From positions 1-51,657 of the forward strand of contig NZ_JAQGLG010000194.1 in the NCBI RefSeq assembly GCF_028292965.1: a stretch of 51,657 nucleotides of DNA, written 5' to 3'. Below the pieces are notes generated by a model, which saw nothing but the letters and a program-made list of their open reading frames with translations, was not told where the DNA came from and ran no database searches. A program made the position numbers and the translations under genes. The stretch comes from Sphingomonas bacterium (GTDB lineage: Bacteria; Pseudomonadota; Alphaproteobacteria; Sphingomonadales; Sphingomonadaceae). Below, one piece after another: positions 33,487 to 42,249 of the stretch (the first letter of the stretch is position 1; every line of letters starts with the position of its first letter).

Positions 33487-34875
33487 ATGCGCGATTGTGA
33501 CGTACTGATCGTCGGTGCGGGCGGCGCGGGGATGGCGGCGGCGATCGAGGCGGCGGACAGCGGCGCCTCGGTGACGGTGCTGGAGGCGGGCAAGCGGCCC
33601 GGCGGGTCTACGGCGTTGTCGGGTGGGGTGTTCTACGCCGCCGGCACCAGCGTGCAGCGCGCGGCTGGCGTGCAGGACGACGTCGAGCGGATGTACCGCA
33701 ATTACATGACCTTCAACCGCTGGAATCTCGAACCCTGGCTGATCCGGCGTTTCTGCGAAGAATCCGCGCCAACGCTGGAATGGTTGCTCGGTCTCGGTGT
33801 CGAGATGCCGATCGACGGGCTCTATATTTCGGGCGTCGAGGACGTGCCGCGCGGACATCACACGCGCGGTTCGGGCGCGGCGCTGTTCGAACATCTGCAC
33901 GGCGCGGCCGCGGCGCGGGGCGTGGCGATTCATGCGAAGGTGCGCGTCGAGTCGTTGCTGGTCGAGGAGGGCCGCGTCGCGGGAGTCGTTGCGCAGGGCG
34001 CCGAGATGCGCGCGGGTGCGGTGGTGCTGGCGACCGGCGGCTATGGTGCCAACCGCGATTTGCTTGCCGAGTTCAACCCGGATGTGGCCGAGCAGGACGA
34101 GCGATGGTCCTTCTACTTCGGATCGGAAACCAGTCGCGGCGACGGCATCCGCATGGCGCTAGACCTTGGCGCCGAGGTGGTGGGCAGGAACCGGCTGATG
34201 GTGAACGCCTCGCCGGGCTTCTCGCGCGACGTTGCCGATTTCCACCCGCCCTGGCTGGTGTTCGTCAACCGCCACGGCCAGCGTTTCATGGACGAGACCT
34301 GGCCCTATTGCATCGCCGGCCACCGCATCGAGGAACAGGCCGGCCGGCTGTGTTTCGCGATCTTCGACGAGCCGACCCGCGCCGCCTCGCCCTCGCGCCA
34401 TCCCTTTGCCGACAAGCTCGGCGTGGGCAACTTCGCCTATTCGTGCGATCGACTGGCCGAGGAGGCGGAGAGGGGCCGGGTGCTGATGGCGGACACGCTG
34501 GAGGGGTTGGCCGTGAAGGCGGGGATCGACCCGGTTGGGCTGGCCGGCACGGTGGCGCGCTACAATGCCGATGTGCGCGCCGGGGGTGACGCGCAGTTCT
34601 TCAAGCAGGGCGCGCTGACGACGATCGAGACCGCGCCCTTCTATGCCGCTGAGGTGCATGCCGCGAGCTTCGGTGCGACCTCGGCCGGGCTGCGCATCGA
34701 CCCCGACGCGCGGGTGCTGGGCGCCGATGCGCGACCGATTGCGGGGCTCTATGCAGCTGGCGAGACGGCGGGCGGGGTGCTCGGCGAGCGTTATGTCGGT
34801 GGGGGAAATTATATCAGCAATGCGTTGATCTTCGGACGCATTGCCGGACGTGGGGCGGCTGGGTTTGCGGGGTAG
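33487..34875 (+). CDS. FAD-dependent dehydrogenase, fumarate reductase/ketosteroid dehydrogenase superfamily
   Basis: 462 residues from the ATG at 33487 with AGGAAG upstream. N-terminal VLIVGAGGAGMAAAIEA and GGSTALSGGVFYAAG bind FAD; VVLATGGYGANRDLLAEF and GLYAAGETAGGVLGERYVGGGNYISNA complete the site. Shorter than the homologue at 18290, and closer to flavocytochrome/urocanate-reductase-like members, without heme motifs. Probably desaturates or reduces a ring intermediate. Last gene of the operon that includes E1alpha, E1beta and E2. Confidence 0.85.
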   Translation: MRDCDVLIVGAGGAGMAAAIEAADSGASVTVLEAGKRPGGSTALSGGVFYAAGTSVQRAAGVQDDVERMYRNYMTFNRWNLEPWLIRRFCEESAPTLEWLLGLGVEMPIDGLYISGVEDVPRGHHTRGSGAALFEHLHGAAAARGVAIHAKVRVESLLVEEGRVAGVVAQGAEMRAGAVVLATGGYGANRDLLAEFNPDVAEQDERWSFYFGSETSRGDGIRMALDLGAEVVGRNRLMVNASPGFSRDVADFHPPWLVFVNRHGQRFMDETWPYCIAGHRIEEQAGRLCFAIFDEPTRAASPSRHPFADKLGVGNFAYSCDRLAEEAERGRVLMADTLEGLAVKAGIDPVGLAGTVARYNADVRAGGDAQFFKQGALTTIETAPFYAAEVHAASFGATSAGLRIDPDARVLGADARPIAGLYAAGETAGGVLGERYVGGGNYISNALIFGRIAGRGAAGFAG

Positions 34876-34876
34876 C

Positions 34877-34911
34877 TTTTCCTGCTCCCCTCCCATGCGG
34901 GGACGGGAAAA
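34877..34911. terminator. Bidirectional terminator-like hairpin
   Basis: TTTTCC plus CTCCCC pairs with GGGG plus GGGAAAA around an 8-base loop, between convergent genes (FAD dehydrogenase ending 34875 and nitroreductase ending 34928). T-runs lie on the outer side for both strands. Confidence 0.55.
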
Positions 34912-34927
34912 TCTTGGGCTATCCATT

Positions 34928-35650
34928 CTATGTCGCGAACGTAATCACCTGACCCAAGTCGGCGCGCGTGGTGCGAAACCCGTTCGCGGGGTGATCCGGA
35001 TCGGCATAACCGAAGGAGATGCCGCACACGATCTTTCGCTCTGCCGGAATATCGAAATGGGCGCGAATGAAGTTGGACACCCCGGCCAGCGCCGCCTGGG
35101 CGATGGTCGCGATGCCGAGGCTCTGCGCGGCGAGCATGACATTGGCGACATAGGCGCCGCAGTCGATCGCGCCGTACACGCCGAGATCCTCTTCGGTCGT
35201 GATGATCATCACATGCGGGGCGCCGAACAGGCGGAAATTCTCCAGCATCTGCCTGCCCGAGGCCTCGCGGTCGCCATGCGTCACGCCGACGCTGCGATAG
35301 AGCGCCCAGCCGGTCTCGCGCTGGCGTTCCTTGTAGATGCCGACATAGCGCGCCGGAAAGGCGAAGTCGGGTTGTTCGGGGCGCGTCTTCTGGTCCTCCC
35401 AGCGATTGCCGGTCGCATGAGCATAGAGCGCCTCGCGGAAACGCTCGGTCGCTTCACCCTCGGTGACGATCGCCTGCCACGGCTGGGAGTTGCACCACGA
35501 GGCGCTGCCTTGGGCGATACGCAGCATCGTCTCGATCGTGGCGTGCGGGACCTGGGTCGTCAGGTAACCGCGGCAGCTGTGGCGCGCGACGACGAGCCGG
35601 GCCAGCACCTCCGCATCGGCGGGCAATTTCGTGTCGGTCGCAGCGTCCAT
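34928..35650 (-). CDS. Nitroreductase family protein
   Basis: 240 residues from the ATG at 35650, which has GAGG six bases upstream; in-frame ATGs at 35653 and 35662 are alternatives. The FMN-binding nitroreductase fold shows ARHSCRGYLTTQVPHATIE at the start, SASWCNSQPWQAIV, DCGAYVANVMLAAQSLGIAT and ISFGYADPDHP. Such enzymes use NAD(P)H to reduce nitro groups, quinones or enones, or serve as flavin reductases. In this setting a ring or enone reduction, or flavin supply to the luciferase-like monooxygenase, is plausible. It is divergent from the thioesterase gene. Confidence 0.9.
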   Translation of the reverse strand: MDAATDTKLPADAEVLARLVVARHSCRGYLTTQVPHATIETMLRIAQGSASWCNSQPWQAIVTEGEATERFREALYAHATGNRWEDQKTRPEQPDFAFPARYVGIYKERQRETGWALYRSVGVTHGDREASGRQMLENFRLFGAPHVMIITTEEDLGVYGAIDCGAYVANVMLAAQSLGIATIAQAALAGVSNFIRAHFDIPAERKIVCGISFGYADPDHPANGFRTTRADLGQVITFAT

Positions 35651-35704
35651 CATTGTCCTCATCGGATATTAGCTCTCCGTATCGTGCCGCGCGCGGCTTG
35701 GCTA

Positions 35705-35719
35705 CCATACATCGTTTGA
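35705..35719. promoter_or_regulatory. Cluster operator motif (site 5)
   Basis: On the minus strand TCAAAC-GAT-GTATGG: five of six and four of six matches to the two halves, correct spacing. It lies between the divergent nitroreductase and TesB genes. Confidence 0.4.
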
Positions 35720-35771
35720 TTATTGAAAGAGTGGGTGATAGCGTCGGCGGACAATCAGACCGGAGGGGATA

Positions 35772-36689
35772 TTGGGCGAGATCACGCAGGAGCTTCGCGA
35801 GCGCGCCGCGCAGAACCGCATCGCGATGTTGCGCCGCCTGATCGACCGCATGGGACGCATCGCGGCGGCGGGCGAAGACCGCTTCGTGATCGAGCCGGCC
35901 ACCGGCGCGTTCGACCGGGTCTATGGCGGGCAGAGCCTGGCCGAGGCATTAATGGCCGCCGCGCGGACTGTCGCGCCCGAGCGACAGGTCAATTCGGCGC
36001 ATTGCTATTTCCTGCGGCTCGGCGATCCGGCGCGGCCGGTGAGCTATGTCGTCGACCGGCTACGCGACACGCGTTCCTTCTCGGTGCGGCAGGTGCGCGC
36101 CGAGCAGGACGGGCAGGCGATCATCACCGCGACCTTCTCCTTTGCCACGCCCGGCAGCGGCATCGCCCATCAATGGCCGATGCCCGAGGCACCCGCGCCC
36201 GAGACGGTGCTGCCGCGCGACGTCGAGTTGATCGCGCTGCATGACGGTGACTTGCCCAAGAACGCCGGTGTGCCCTGGCCGATCGACCTGCGCCATGTCG
36301 ACCACCGCCCCTGGGACAAGGCGATCGGCGACGGGCGCCACCGCGTGTGGATGCGGGTCGACGAGGCGTTGCCCGACGACCCGCTGCTTCATGCCTGCGT
36401 GCTGCTCTACGCCAGCGATCTGACCATGGCCGATGCGGTGACGGTGCAGCATCCGATCGTGTGGGAAGACCTGATCGCCGCGCGCGGGCTGTTCGGCGCG
36501 ACGCTCGACCACGCCTTCTGGCTGCATATGCCGGTGCGGGTTGATCGATGGCTGCTCCACGTGCAGGAATCGTCGCGCGCGGCGGACGGGCGCGGTTTCA
36601 CCACCGGGCGGTTCTTCGACCAGGCCGGCAACCTCGTTGCCTCCGTGGCGCAGGAAATCTTCATCAAGGAAAGCGGACCACGCACATGA
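35772..36689 (+). CDS. Acyl-CoA thioesterase II (TesB-like)
   Basis: 305 residues from a TTG at 35772 preceded by GGAGGGG; no ATG lies close by. Double-hotdog TesB pattern: FDRVYGGQSLAEALMAA, HCYFLRLGDPARPV, SVRQVRAEQDGQAI. The family triad regions are present: YASDLTMAD (Asp), TLDHAFWLH (Thr) and NLVASVAQE (Gln). It hydrolyses acyl-CoA to free acid and may recycle CoA from dead-end thioesters. The acyl-CoA synthetase gene overlaps its stop by ATGA, an unusual pair of opposite activities in one transcript. Confidence 0.9.
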   Translation: MGEITQELRERAAQNRIAMLRRLIDRMGRIAAAGEDRFVIEPATGAFDRVYGGQSLAEALMAAARTVAPERQVNSAHCYFLRLGDPARPVSYVVDRLRDTRSFSVRQVRAEQDGQAIITATFSFATPGSGIAHQWPMPEAPAPETVLPRDVELIALHDGDLPKNAGVPWPIDLRHVDHRPWDKAIGDGRHRVWMRVDEALPDDPLLHACVLLYASDLTMADAVTVQHPIVWEDLIAARGLFGATLDHAFWLHMPVRVDRWLLHVQESSRAADGRGFTTGRFFDQAGNLVASVAQEIFIKESGPRT

Positions 36690-38224
36690 AACCCTGGGTG
36701 CATGACTGGGTGGCCTATCACGCCGCGCGCCAGCCCGAGGCGCCGGCGCTGACCGATGCCGATCGCGGTGTGACGCAGAGCTGGGGCGATCTCGACCGGC
36801 GGGTGGGGCGACTGGCCTGGCTGCTCCGGCACCGTTTCGGCCTGCAGCCACGCGACCGGGTGGCGATGATCGCCGAGAACGACATCCGCATCTTCGAGCT
36901 GCAATTCGCGTGCATGCGCGCCGGACTGATCCTGGTGCCGATGAGCTGGCGGCTGGCCTTGGGCGAGATGATCACGTTGGCCAGGGATGCCGAGCCGAAA
37001 ATCCTGTTCCAGGACGAGATGTGGCGGGCGACCGGCGATGCGGTTGCCGATGCGGTGGGCATCGGGCCGCGGATCCTGTGGTCCGACGATCTCGCCATCA
37101 GCGAATATGACGCGATGATCGAGGCGACGACCGAGACCTTGCCCGTCACCGCGCATGACGAGGACGAGATCACGCACATTCTGTACACCTCGGGCACGAC
37201 CGGCCTGCCCAAGGGCGCGCTGTGCAGCTGGGGGACGCTCAAACATCACGCGCTCAACAAGGCGCAGGTGTCGCGCATGGCCGAGCGGGGCGGGCATCAT
37301 CTCAACATCGTGCCGCTGTTCCATGCCGGCGCGCTCAACACCATGTCCAACCCGATGCTCTATTGGGGCGGGCAGGTGACGACGACGCGGCGTTTTGATC
37401 CGGCGGAGACCTTGCGGCTGCTGACCGATCCCGAGATCGGCATCACGCATTTGTGCGGCGTACTGCAAATGTACGAGATGATCACGGCGCTGCCGCAGTT
37501 CGACGAGGCGGTGTTCCCGGCGTTGCGCACCGGCCTGTTCGGCGGCTGGGGGCCGAAGACGGTTTGGGTGCACCAGAAATGGCAGGACCGCGGCATCTTC
37601 CTGCAACTGTCCTATGGCTCGACCGAGCAGGGGCCGAACGTCTCGCTGCTTAACAGCGGGCGCGAACTAGCGGCGAAGAATTGCTCGGGCTTCGTCATGC
37701 CTGGTACCGAGCTGCGGCTGGTCGATGCCGAGGGCAGGGACGTGGCGCAGGGCGAGGTCGGCGAAATCTGGACGCGAGGGCCGGCCATCACCCCGGGTTA
37801 CTGGAACCGCCCGCGCGAGGACTATTTCACCGGCGACTGGTTCCGTACCGGCGATTGCGGGCGGCAGGACGAGGCGGGACGGCTCTACATCGTCGACCGG
37901 TTGCGCGAGGTGTACCGCTCCGGCGGCGAGAATATCTACCCCGCCGAAGTGGAGCTGGTCCTGGCCGACGCACCCGGTGTGAAGGAGGTCGCGGTGATCG
38001 CGGTGCCGGACGATCGCTGGGGCGAGGTCGGGATGGCGATCATCGAGCCAATGCCTGATGCGACGGTGACGCTGGAGGGGTTGCTGGCGCATGCCGCCGA
38101 TCGAATCGCGCGGTTCAAGCAGCCGAAATATGTCGCGATGATCGAGGAGATGCCGCGCAATGCGACGCTGAAGATCGATCGGGCGGCGTTGAAGAAGGCT
38201 TATGGGGCGGTGTCGGCGGTGTGA
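36686..38224 (+). CDS. Acyl-CoA synthetase (AMP-forming)
   Basis: 512 residues from the ATG at 36686. ANL-superfamily motifs: the P-loop YTSGTTGLPKGA, YGSTEQGP in the adenylation site, GPAITPGYWNRP, TGDWFRTGDCG and the C-terminal YRSGGENIYPAEVE, with NATLKIDRAALKK carrying the late catalytic Lys. It activates a carboxylic acid with ATP and CoA, probably the entry step for the acid side chain of the substrate. Coupled to the thioesterase. Confidence 0.93.
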   Translation: MKPWVHDWVAYHAARQPEAPALTDADRGVTQSWGDLDRRVGRLAWLLRHRFGLQPRDRVAMIAENDIRIFELQFACMRAGLILVPMSWRLALGEMITLARDAEPKILFQDEMWRATGDAVADAVGIGPRILWSDDLAISEYDAMIEATTETLPVTAHDEDEITHILYTSGTTGLPKGALCSWGTLKHHALNKAQVSRMAERGGHHLNIVPLFHAGALNTMSNPMLYWGGQVTTTRRFDPAETLRLLTDPEIGITHLCGVLQMYEMITALPQFDEAVFPALRTGLFGGWGPKTVWVHQKWQDRGIFLQLSYGSTEQGPNVSLLNSGRELAAKNCSGFVMPGTELRLVDAEGRDVAQGEVGEIWTRGPAITPGYWNRPREDYFTGDWFRTGDCGRQDEAGRLYIVDRLREVYRSGGENIYPAEVELVLADAPGVKEVAVIAVPDDRWGEVGMAIIEPMPDATVTLEGLLAHAADRIARFKQPKYVAMIEEMPRNATLKIDRAALKKAYGAVSAV

Positions 38225-38272
38225 GGGGGATGCGGCCTAGGTTGTTTGGCGGTTCCGCTTCAAACCACCCGT

Positions 38273-38379
38273 CGTCACCTTGAACTTGTTTCAGGGTCCA
38301 TGCGCGGTTAGTGGTATCAGGGGCGTCGCTCAAGGTTCGAATGACCGCGCATGGATGCTGAAACAAGTTCAGCATGACG
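38273..38379. repeat. Intergenic inverted-repeat element
   Basis: CGTCACCTTGAACTTGTTTC (from 38273) and GAAACAAGTTCAGCATGACG (to 38379) are near-perfect inverted arms of about 36 bases, with ATGCGCGG/CCGCGCAT inside. Same design as 23121-23216 with a different sequence. It separates convergent operons and may terminate both. Confidence 0.7.
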
Positions 38380-38400
38380 AACTTTGTGAGTTCGCGACCC

Positions 38401-39240
38401 TCACCCCATCCGTCGCTTCAAAAACCCGCTAATCGCCTCACTGAAATCATCGTTGCGATCGCCGGCCACCATGTGTCCCGCGCGCGACACCGCGACCAGT
38501 TCGGCTTGCGGGGCCTGGCAGCGGAATTCGTCGACCGCGTCGGCATCGACCACATCGCTTTGCGCACCGGACACCAGCATCAGCGGAAGCGAGGGGGGCA
38601 GGGCGGCGAGCCGCTCGTTCAGCAACGCGGTCAGCTCGGCGCCGGGGGCGTCGCCGACCACGGCCGGATCCCAATGCCAGCGCAAGCGACCGTCGGCACC
38701 TTCGCGCAGCGAGCGCATCAGCCCGTCCGGCGTTTTCGAGCGTGGGCGGTTGGGATTGTAGGCGTGGACCGCGGCGGCGGCTTCCTCGACTGTGGCGAAA
38801 CCCTCGGGATGTGCCTGCATGAAGGCGCGGATTCGCGCGACGCCCTCGGGCGCGAAGCGCGGGACGATGTCGACCAGCACCAGCGCGCGGACCAGATCGG
38901 GGACTACGCTCGCGGCGAGCAGGCCGCTGATCCCCCCCATCGACGCGCCGACCAGCGCCGTGGGCCGGGCGAGCGCGCGCAGCACTGCCATCAGATCCCG
39001 CGCATGGGCAGGCATGGAATAATCCTTGTCAGCTGCCCAGCCGCTGTCGCCGTGCCCGCGTGCGTCATAGGTTCCGACCGCGAAGCCATCCTCGGCCAGC
39101 CGCCGCGCCGTGCCCGCCCAGGCATGGCGGCTCTGGCCGCCGCCGTGGAGCAGCATCACGAGGGGTGCCTCGTCCGGTCCCAGGATTTCGCCACGAAGGC
39201 GGATATCCTCCTCGGTCGTGACGTCGATCGGGGCGTTCAA
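38401..39240 (-). CDS. Alpha/beta hydrolase
   Basis: 279 residues from the ATG at 39240, which overlaps the enoyl-CoA hydratase stop by four bases. Canonical fold: LVMLLHGGGQSRHAW (oxyanion HG), YDARGHGDSGW, the nucleophile elbow GASMGG (Ser), an acid Asp in SGAQSDVVDADAVDEF and the His in SRAGHMVAGD. Probable ester, lactone or C-C bond hydrolase of the meta-cleavage-product type. Last gene of a four-gene minus-strand operon starting at 41741. Confidence 0.9.
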   Translation of the reverse strand: MNAPIDVTTEEDIRLRGEILGPDEAPLVMLLHGGGQSRHAWAGTARRLAEDGFAVGTYDARGHGDSGWAADKDYSMPAHARDLMAVLRALARPTALVGASMGGISGLLAASVVPDLVRALVLVDIVPRFAPEGVARIRAFMQAHPEGFATVEEAAAAVHAYNPNRPRSKTPDGLMRSLREGADGRLRWHWDPAVVGDAPGAELTALLNERLAALPPSLPLMLVSGAQSDVVDADAVDEFRCQAPQAELVAVSRAGHMVAGDRNDDFSEAISGFLKRRMG

Positions 39241-39995
39241 GCCGGCGGGCCTTTCCGTGCGGCGAAAGCGGCGAACGCGGCCGCCGCCTCGGGCGTGGCG
39301 AGTTGGCGGATGAACGCAGCGTTGTCCGCCGCGAGCGCCGCCTCGATCGCACCGGCATCGCGCATCAGCGCCTTGGTCGCGATGACGGCCGACAGCGGCT
39401 TGGTGGCCAGCGCATGTGCTGCCGCTGCTGCTGCCACGCCAACCTCCTCTGCAGGCAAGGCCTTGTTGGCGATGCCGAGTGAGGCGGCTTCCGCGCCGCT
39501 CATCTTCTCGCCGAGCGCGAACAGCGCGAAGGAACGGACATGGCCGATCCGCGCCGGAATCAGCAATGCCGAGGCGGCCTCGGGGACCAAGCCTAGATCG
39601 ATGAACGGTGTGCTGAGCTGCGCGTCGTCGGCGACATAGACGAGGTCGCAGTGCAGCAGCATCGTCACGCCGATGCCGATCGCGCGGCCGGTGACGGCGG
39701 CGACCAGCGCCTTGGGGAAGGTGGTAAGCGCGCGGAGGAACGGCCGGACATTGGAGGTCGAGATATCGGACTCGCCCGAGGCGGACGCCGCGAACATCGA
39801 GATGTCGTTGCCGGCGCAGAAATCCATGCCCTCGCCGCGCATCAACACAGCACCGATTGCCGGATCGTCCGCCGCACGGACCAGCGCGGCGGCGATGTCA
39901 CCGTACATGGCGTCGGTGATGGCGTTCTTCTTTGCCGCGCGGTCGAGCGTGATGGTCATCACCCGCTCGGCGGTCTCGACCCGGATATCGCCCAT
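39237..39995 (-). CDS. Enoyl-CoA hydratase/isomerase family protein
   Basis: 252 residues from the ATG at 39995; the longer frame overlaps the preceding reductase. Crotonase fold: ITLDRAAKKNAITDAMY, the oxyanion MDFCAGNDISMF, VTGRAIGIGVTMLLHCDLVYVA, STPFIDLGLVPEAASALLIPARIG with GLVPE carrying an acidic residue as in isomerases. Likely a Delta3-Delta2 enoyl-CoA isomerase or hydratase. Its neighbour upstream is a dienoyl-CoA-reductase-like SDR, the usual partner of an isomerase in unsaturated acyl-CoA metabolism. Confidence 0.88.
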   Translation of the reverse strand: MGDIRVETAERVMTITLDRAAKKNAITDAMYGDIAAALVRAADDPAIGAVLMRGEGMDFCAGNDISMFAASASGESDISTSNVRPFLRALTTFPKALVAAVTGRAIGIGVTMLLHCDLVYVADDAQLSTPFIDLGLVPEAASALLIPARIGHVRSFALFALGEKMSGAEAASLGIANKALPAEEVGVAAAAAAHALATKPLSAVIATKALMRDAGAIEAALAADNAAFIRQLATPEAAAAFAAFAARKGPPA

Positions 39996-40000
39996 CGCGC

Positions 40001-40792
40001 TTACCCCTTGGCGGGCTGGAGCCCGCGTCCCAGCGAGGAACCGCCATCGCAATCGAGGATCGCGCCGGTGATGTATTTGGCGGAATCGCTGCACAGATAG
40101 ATCGCCAGATCGGCAATGTCCTGCTTGGTGCCATAGTCGCGCAACGGGATTACCGCCTTGAGTGCGGCCTCGGCTTCCGGCGTCGGAGTCAGTCGCGCCA
40201 TCCCTTCGGTATCGGCGATCGGCCCAGGGGCGATCGCGTTGACGCGCACGCCGGCCGGCCCCCATTCCATCGCCAGCACCTTGGTGAGCATGTTGATGCC
40301 GGCCTTGGCGGCGCAGACATGGCTCTGGAACAGCGTCGCGTTGACCGCCTGGCCGGCGGTGATCGAGATGACCGACGCGCCGGGTTTGCGCAGGAACTCG
40401 TAACTGGCGCGCAGTACGTTGAAGGTGCCGAGCAGGTCGATGTCGATCACCGTCTTAAAGGCATTGGCGGACATGCCGATCGCCGGCGCGAGGAAATTGC
40501 CCGCCGCGCCGGAGACGACCGCGTCGATTTCGCCCCAGGCGGCATGGGTGGCACGCAGCGTTTCCTCGACCGCGGCATAATCGCGGACATCGGCGGCAGC
40601 GCCCATCGCCTCGGCGCCGGCGGCTTTCAATTCGGCGACGGCAGCCTCGACCTTGTCGATCTTGCGGCTGATGATCGAGATGCGCGCGCCGGCTTCGGCC
40701 AGACCGTGGGCGATGCCGAGATTGATGCCACTCGAGCCGCCGGCGATGAACACCGTCTTGCCCTTGAGCAGGCCGGGGGTGAAGGTTCGCAT
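40001..40792 (-). CDS. SDR of the 2,4-dienoyl-CoA reductase type
   Basis: 263 residues from the ATG at 40792. Rossmann motif FIAGGSSGINLGIA, SGAAGNFLAPA and SITAGQ are SDR-like. The catalytic Tyr of the YxxxK motif is absent: the segment reads SHVCAAKAGINMLTK, and APGPIADTEGMARL follows. This non-canonical pattern is characteristic of peroxisomal-type dienoyl-CoA reductases (DECR2/SPS19), which lack that Tyr. It would reduce a 2,4-dienoyl-CoA to 3-enoyl-CoA using NADPH. It lies between an SDR and an enoyl-CoA isomerase-like gene. Confidence 0.88.
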   Translation of the reverse strand: MRTFTPGLLKGKTVFIAGGSSGINLGIAHGLAEAGARISIISRKIDKVEAAVAELKAAGAEAMGAAADVRDYAAVEETLRATHAAWGEIDAVVSGAAGNFLAPAIGMSANAFKTVIDIDLLGTFNVLRASYEFLRKPGASVISITAGQAVNATLFQSHVCAAKAGINMLTKVLAMEWGPAGVRVNAIAPGPIADTEGMARLTPTPEAEAALKAVIPLRDYGTKQDIADLAIYLCSDSAKYITGAILDCDGGSSLGRGLQPAKG

Positions 40793-40802
40793 GGTTTCTC
40801 TC

Positions 40803-41741
40803 CTAGATGCGCGGGCGCCGGGTTTCGGCCCGTGCGATAATGGCGGCGGCGTGAGACGCGGTGTCGGCGGCGCCGGTGATCGGGCCGTCGGCCGGCAAGG
40901 CGGCGAGGCCCTCGGCGACGGAGTCGATACTCGGTGCGAAATCCCAGAAGCCGTCGAGATCGCCGATCCTGGCATAGCTGATCCAGCCGGCAAAGGCCTG
41001 GACGATCGCGCCATTGTCGCGGCAATCGGGATGGCAGAGCCACGCCGCGACGGGGGCGACGAGATCGGGCGAGAGATTGCGGCGCAGCGCCTCGGTATAT
41101 TCGGGCGGGCGCTCTGTCGCGTCGACCATGCGGGTGAAGGCGCCGGGGCTGAGGCAATTGGCGGCGACACCGGTGCCACGCAGACGGGCGGCGACCGACA
41201 GCGTCAGCCCCTGCACCGCGGCCTTGGCCGAGGCATAGGCGGCGCTCGGCGCAGCGCCGTACAGACCTTGCGTCGAGCAGGTGTTGACGATCCGGCCGGT
41301 ATCCGCCGCCTGCATGTGCGGCAGCACCGCGCGGCACAGATTGTAGCTGCCGCCGCAATGGCTGCGCCAGACGTGCTCGAACTCATCGAGTGTGGTTTCG
41401 GTGAAGGGTTTGGGCGGCAGGAAATTGCCCGCATTGTTGATCAGCGCGTCGATCCGGCCATGCTCGGCGATGACGCGGGCGACCAGCGCTTCGGCTTCCT
41501 CGGGCGAGGTTACGTCGGAGGCATCGGCGCCGGCGCTACCGCCTGCGGCGAAGATCTCCGCCACCGCTTGCTTAGCCGGCAATGGCGAACGGCCGGTGCC
41601 GTCCATCGCCACACCGAGATCGTTCACGACGACATGCGCGCCGAGCGCGGCGATGTAGCGGGCATAGCTGCGCCCGAGCCCGCCGCCCGCGCCGGTGATC
41701 AGGACGATCCTGCCGTCGAGCCGTCGCGCCGCCTGTCCCAT
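40803..41741 (-). CDS. SDR of the multifunctional-enzyme-2/17-beta-HSD4 type
   Basis: 312 residues from the ATG at 41741. Motifs: VLITGAGGGLGRSYARYIAALG, VVVNDLG, INNAG, NTCSTQG (catalytic Ser), YASAKAAVQG and SPGAFTRM. The VVVNDLG plus GRSYA pattern is that of the dehydrogenase domain of peroxisomal MFE-2, which oxidises 3-hydroxyacyl-CoA of branched and steroid side chains. The C-terminal 60 residues are a tail without a hydratase 2 domain. First gene of a four-gene operon; a good operator motif lies just upstream, shared with the SRPBCC gene. Confidence 0.87.
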   Translation of the reverse strand: MGQAARRLDGRIVLITGAGGGLGRSYARYIAALGAHVVVNDLGVAMDGTGRSPLPAKQAVAEIFAAGGSAGADASDVTSPEEAEALVARVIAEHGRIDALINNAGNFLPPKPFTETTLDEFEHVWRSHCGGSYNLCRAVLPHMQAADTGRIVNTCSTQGLYGAAPSAAYASAKAAVQGLTLSVAARLRGTGVAANCLSPGAFTRMVDATERPPEYTEALRRNLSPDLVAPVAAWLCHPDCRDNGAIVQAFAGWISYARIGDLDGFWDFAPSIDSVAEGLAALPADGPITGAADTASHAAAIIARAETRRPRI

Positions 41742-41766
41742 CCCAACTCCCGGTTGACGCCATTAA

Positions 41767-41781
41767 CAAATCATCGTTAGG
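41767..41781. promoter_or_regulatory. Cluster operator motif, strong copy (site 6)
   Basis: On the minus strand CCTAAC-GAT-GATTTG. It lies between the divergent MFE2-type SDR (start 41741) and SRPBCC (start 41809) genes. Confidence 0.55.
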
Positions 41782-41808
41782 TTTACCTTGTTGCAGGAGT
41801 CGGGACGC

Positions 41809-42246
41809 ATGACAAGTTCATCCATCACCTATGCGAGCGTCAGAGCAGAGCTGGATCATCCGATCGAGACAATATGGGCACGGATCGCCGCATTCGGCGG
41901 GCTGGAGGATTGGGCCGAGGGCATCAGTGCCTGTTCGGTCGAGGGCGCGGGTGTCGGCGCGGTGCGGACGGTGGTGCGGGGCGGCAGCAGTGTGCGGGAG
42001 CGGCTCGAGGCGATCGACCCGATTGGGCACATGCTGCGCTATCAGATTTTGCCGCCGCATCGGCTGCCGGCGGAGGCGGTGCATGGCAATGTGCTGTTGC
42101 GGGCGCTGGGTGACGGGCGGACCGAATTGGTGTGGCGATCGGATGCGCGCGATTTCACGGTGGCGCCCGAGGTGATCGGAGCGCGGATCGAGGCGTTTTA
42201 TGCGGCGTCGATCGAGGGACTGAAGCGGGTGCTGGCGGCAGGGTGA
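41809..42246 (+). CDS. SRPBCC (START-like) family protein
   Basis: 145 residues from the ATG at 41809; AGGAG lies nine bases upstream, favouring this over ATG 41788. Fold pattern: ITYASVRAELDHPIETIWARI, GGLEDWAEGISACSVEG, VGAVRTVVRGGSSVRERLE and an ELVWRSDAR strand, then a C-terminal helix. SRPBCC proteins bind hydrophobic ligands and include polyketide cyclases. In the catabolic setting it may bind or isomerise a hydrophobic ring intermediate; the activity is not known. Confidence 0.82.
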   Translation: MTSSSITYASVRAELDHPIETIWARIAAFGGLEDWAEGISACSVEGAGVGAVRTVVRGGSSVRERLEAIDPIGHMLRYQILPPHRLPAEAVHGNVLLRALGDGRTELVWRSDARDFTVAPEVIGARIEAFYAASIEGLKRVLAAG

Positions 42247-42249
42247 AGG

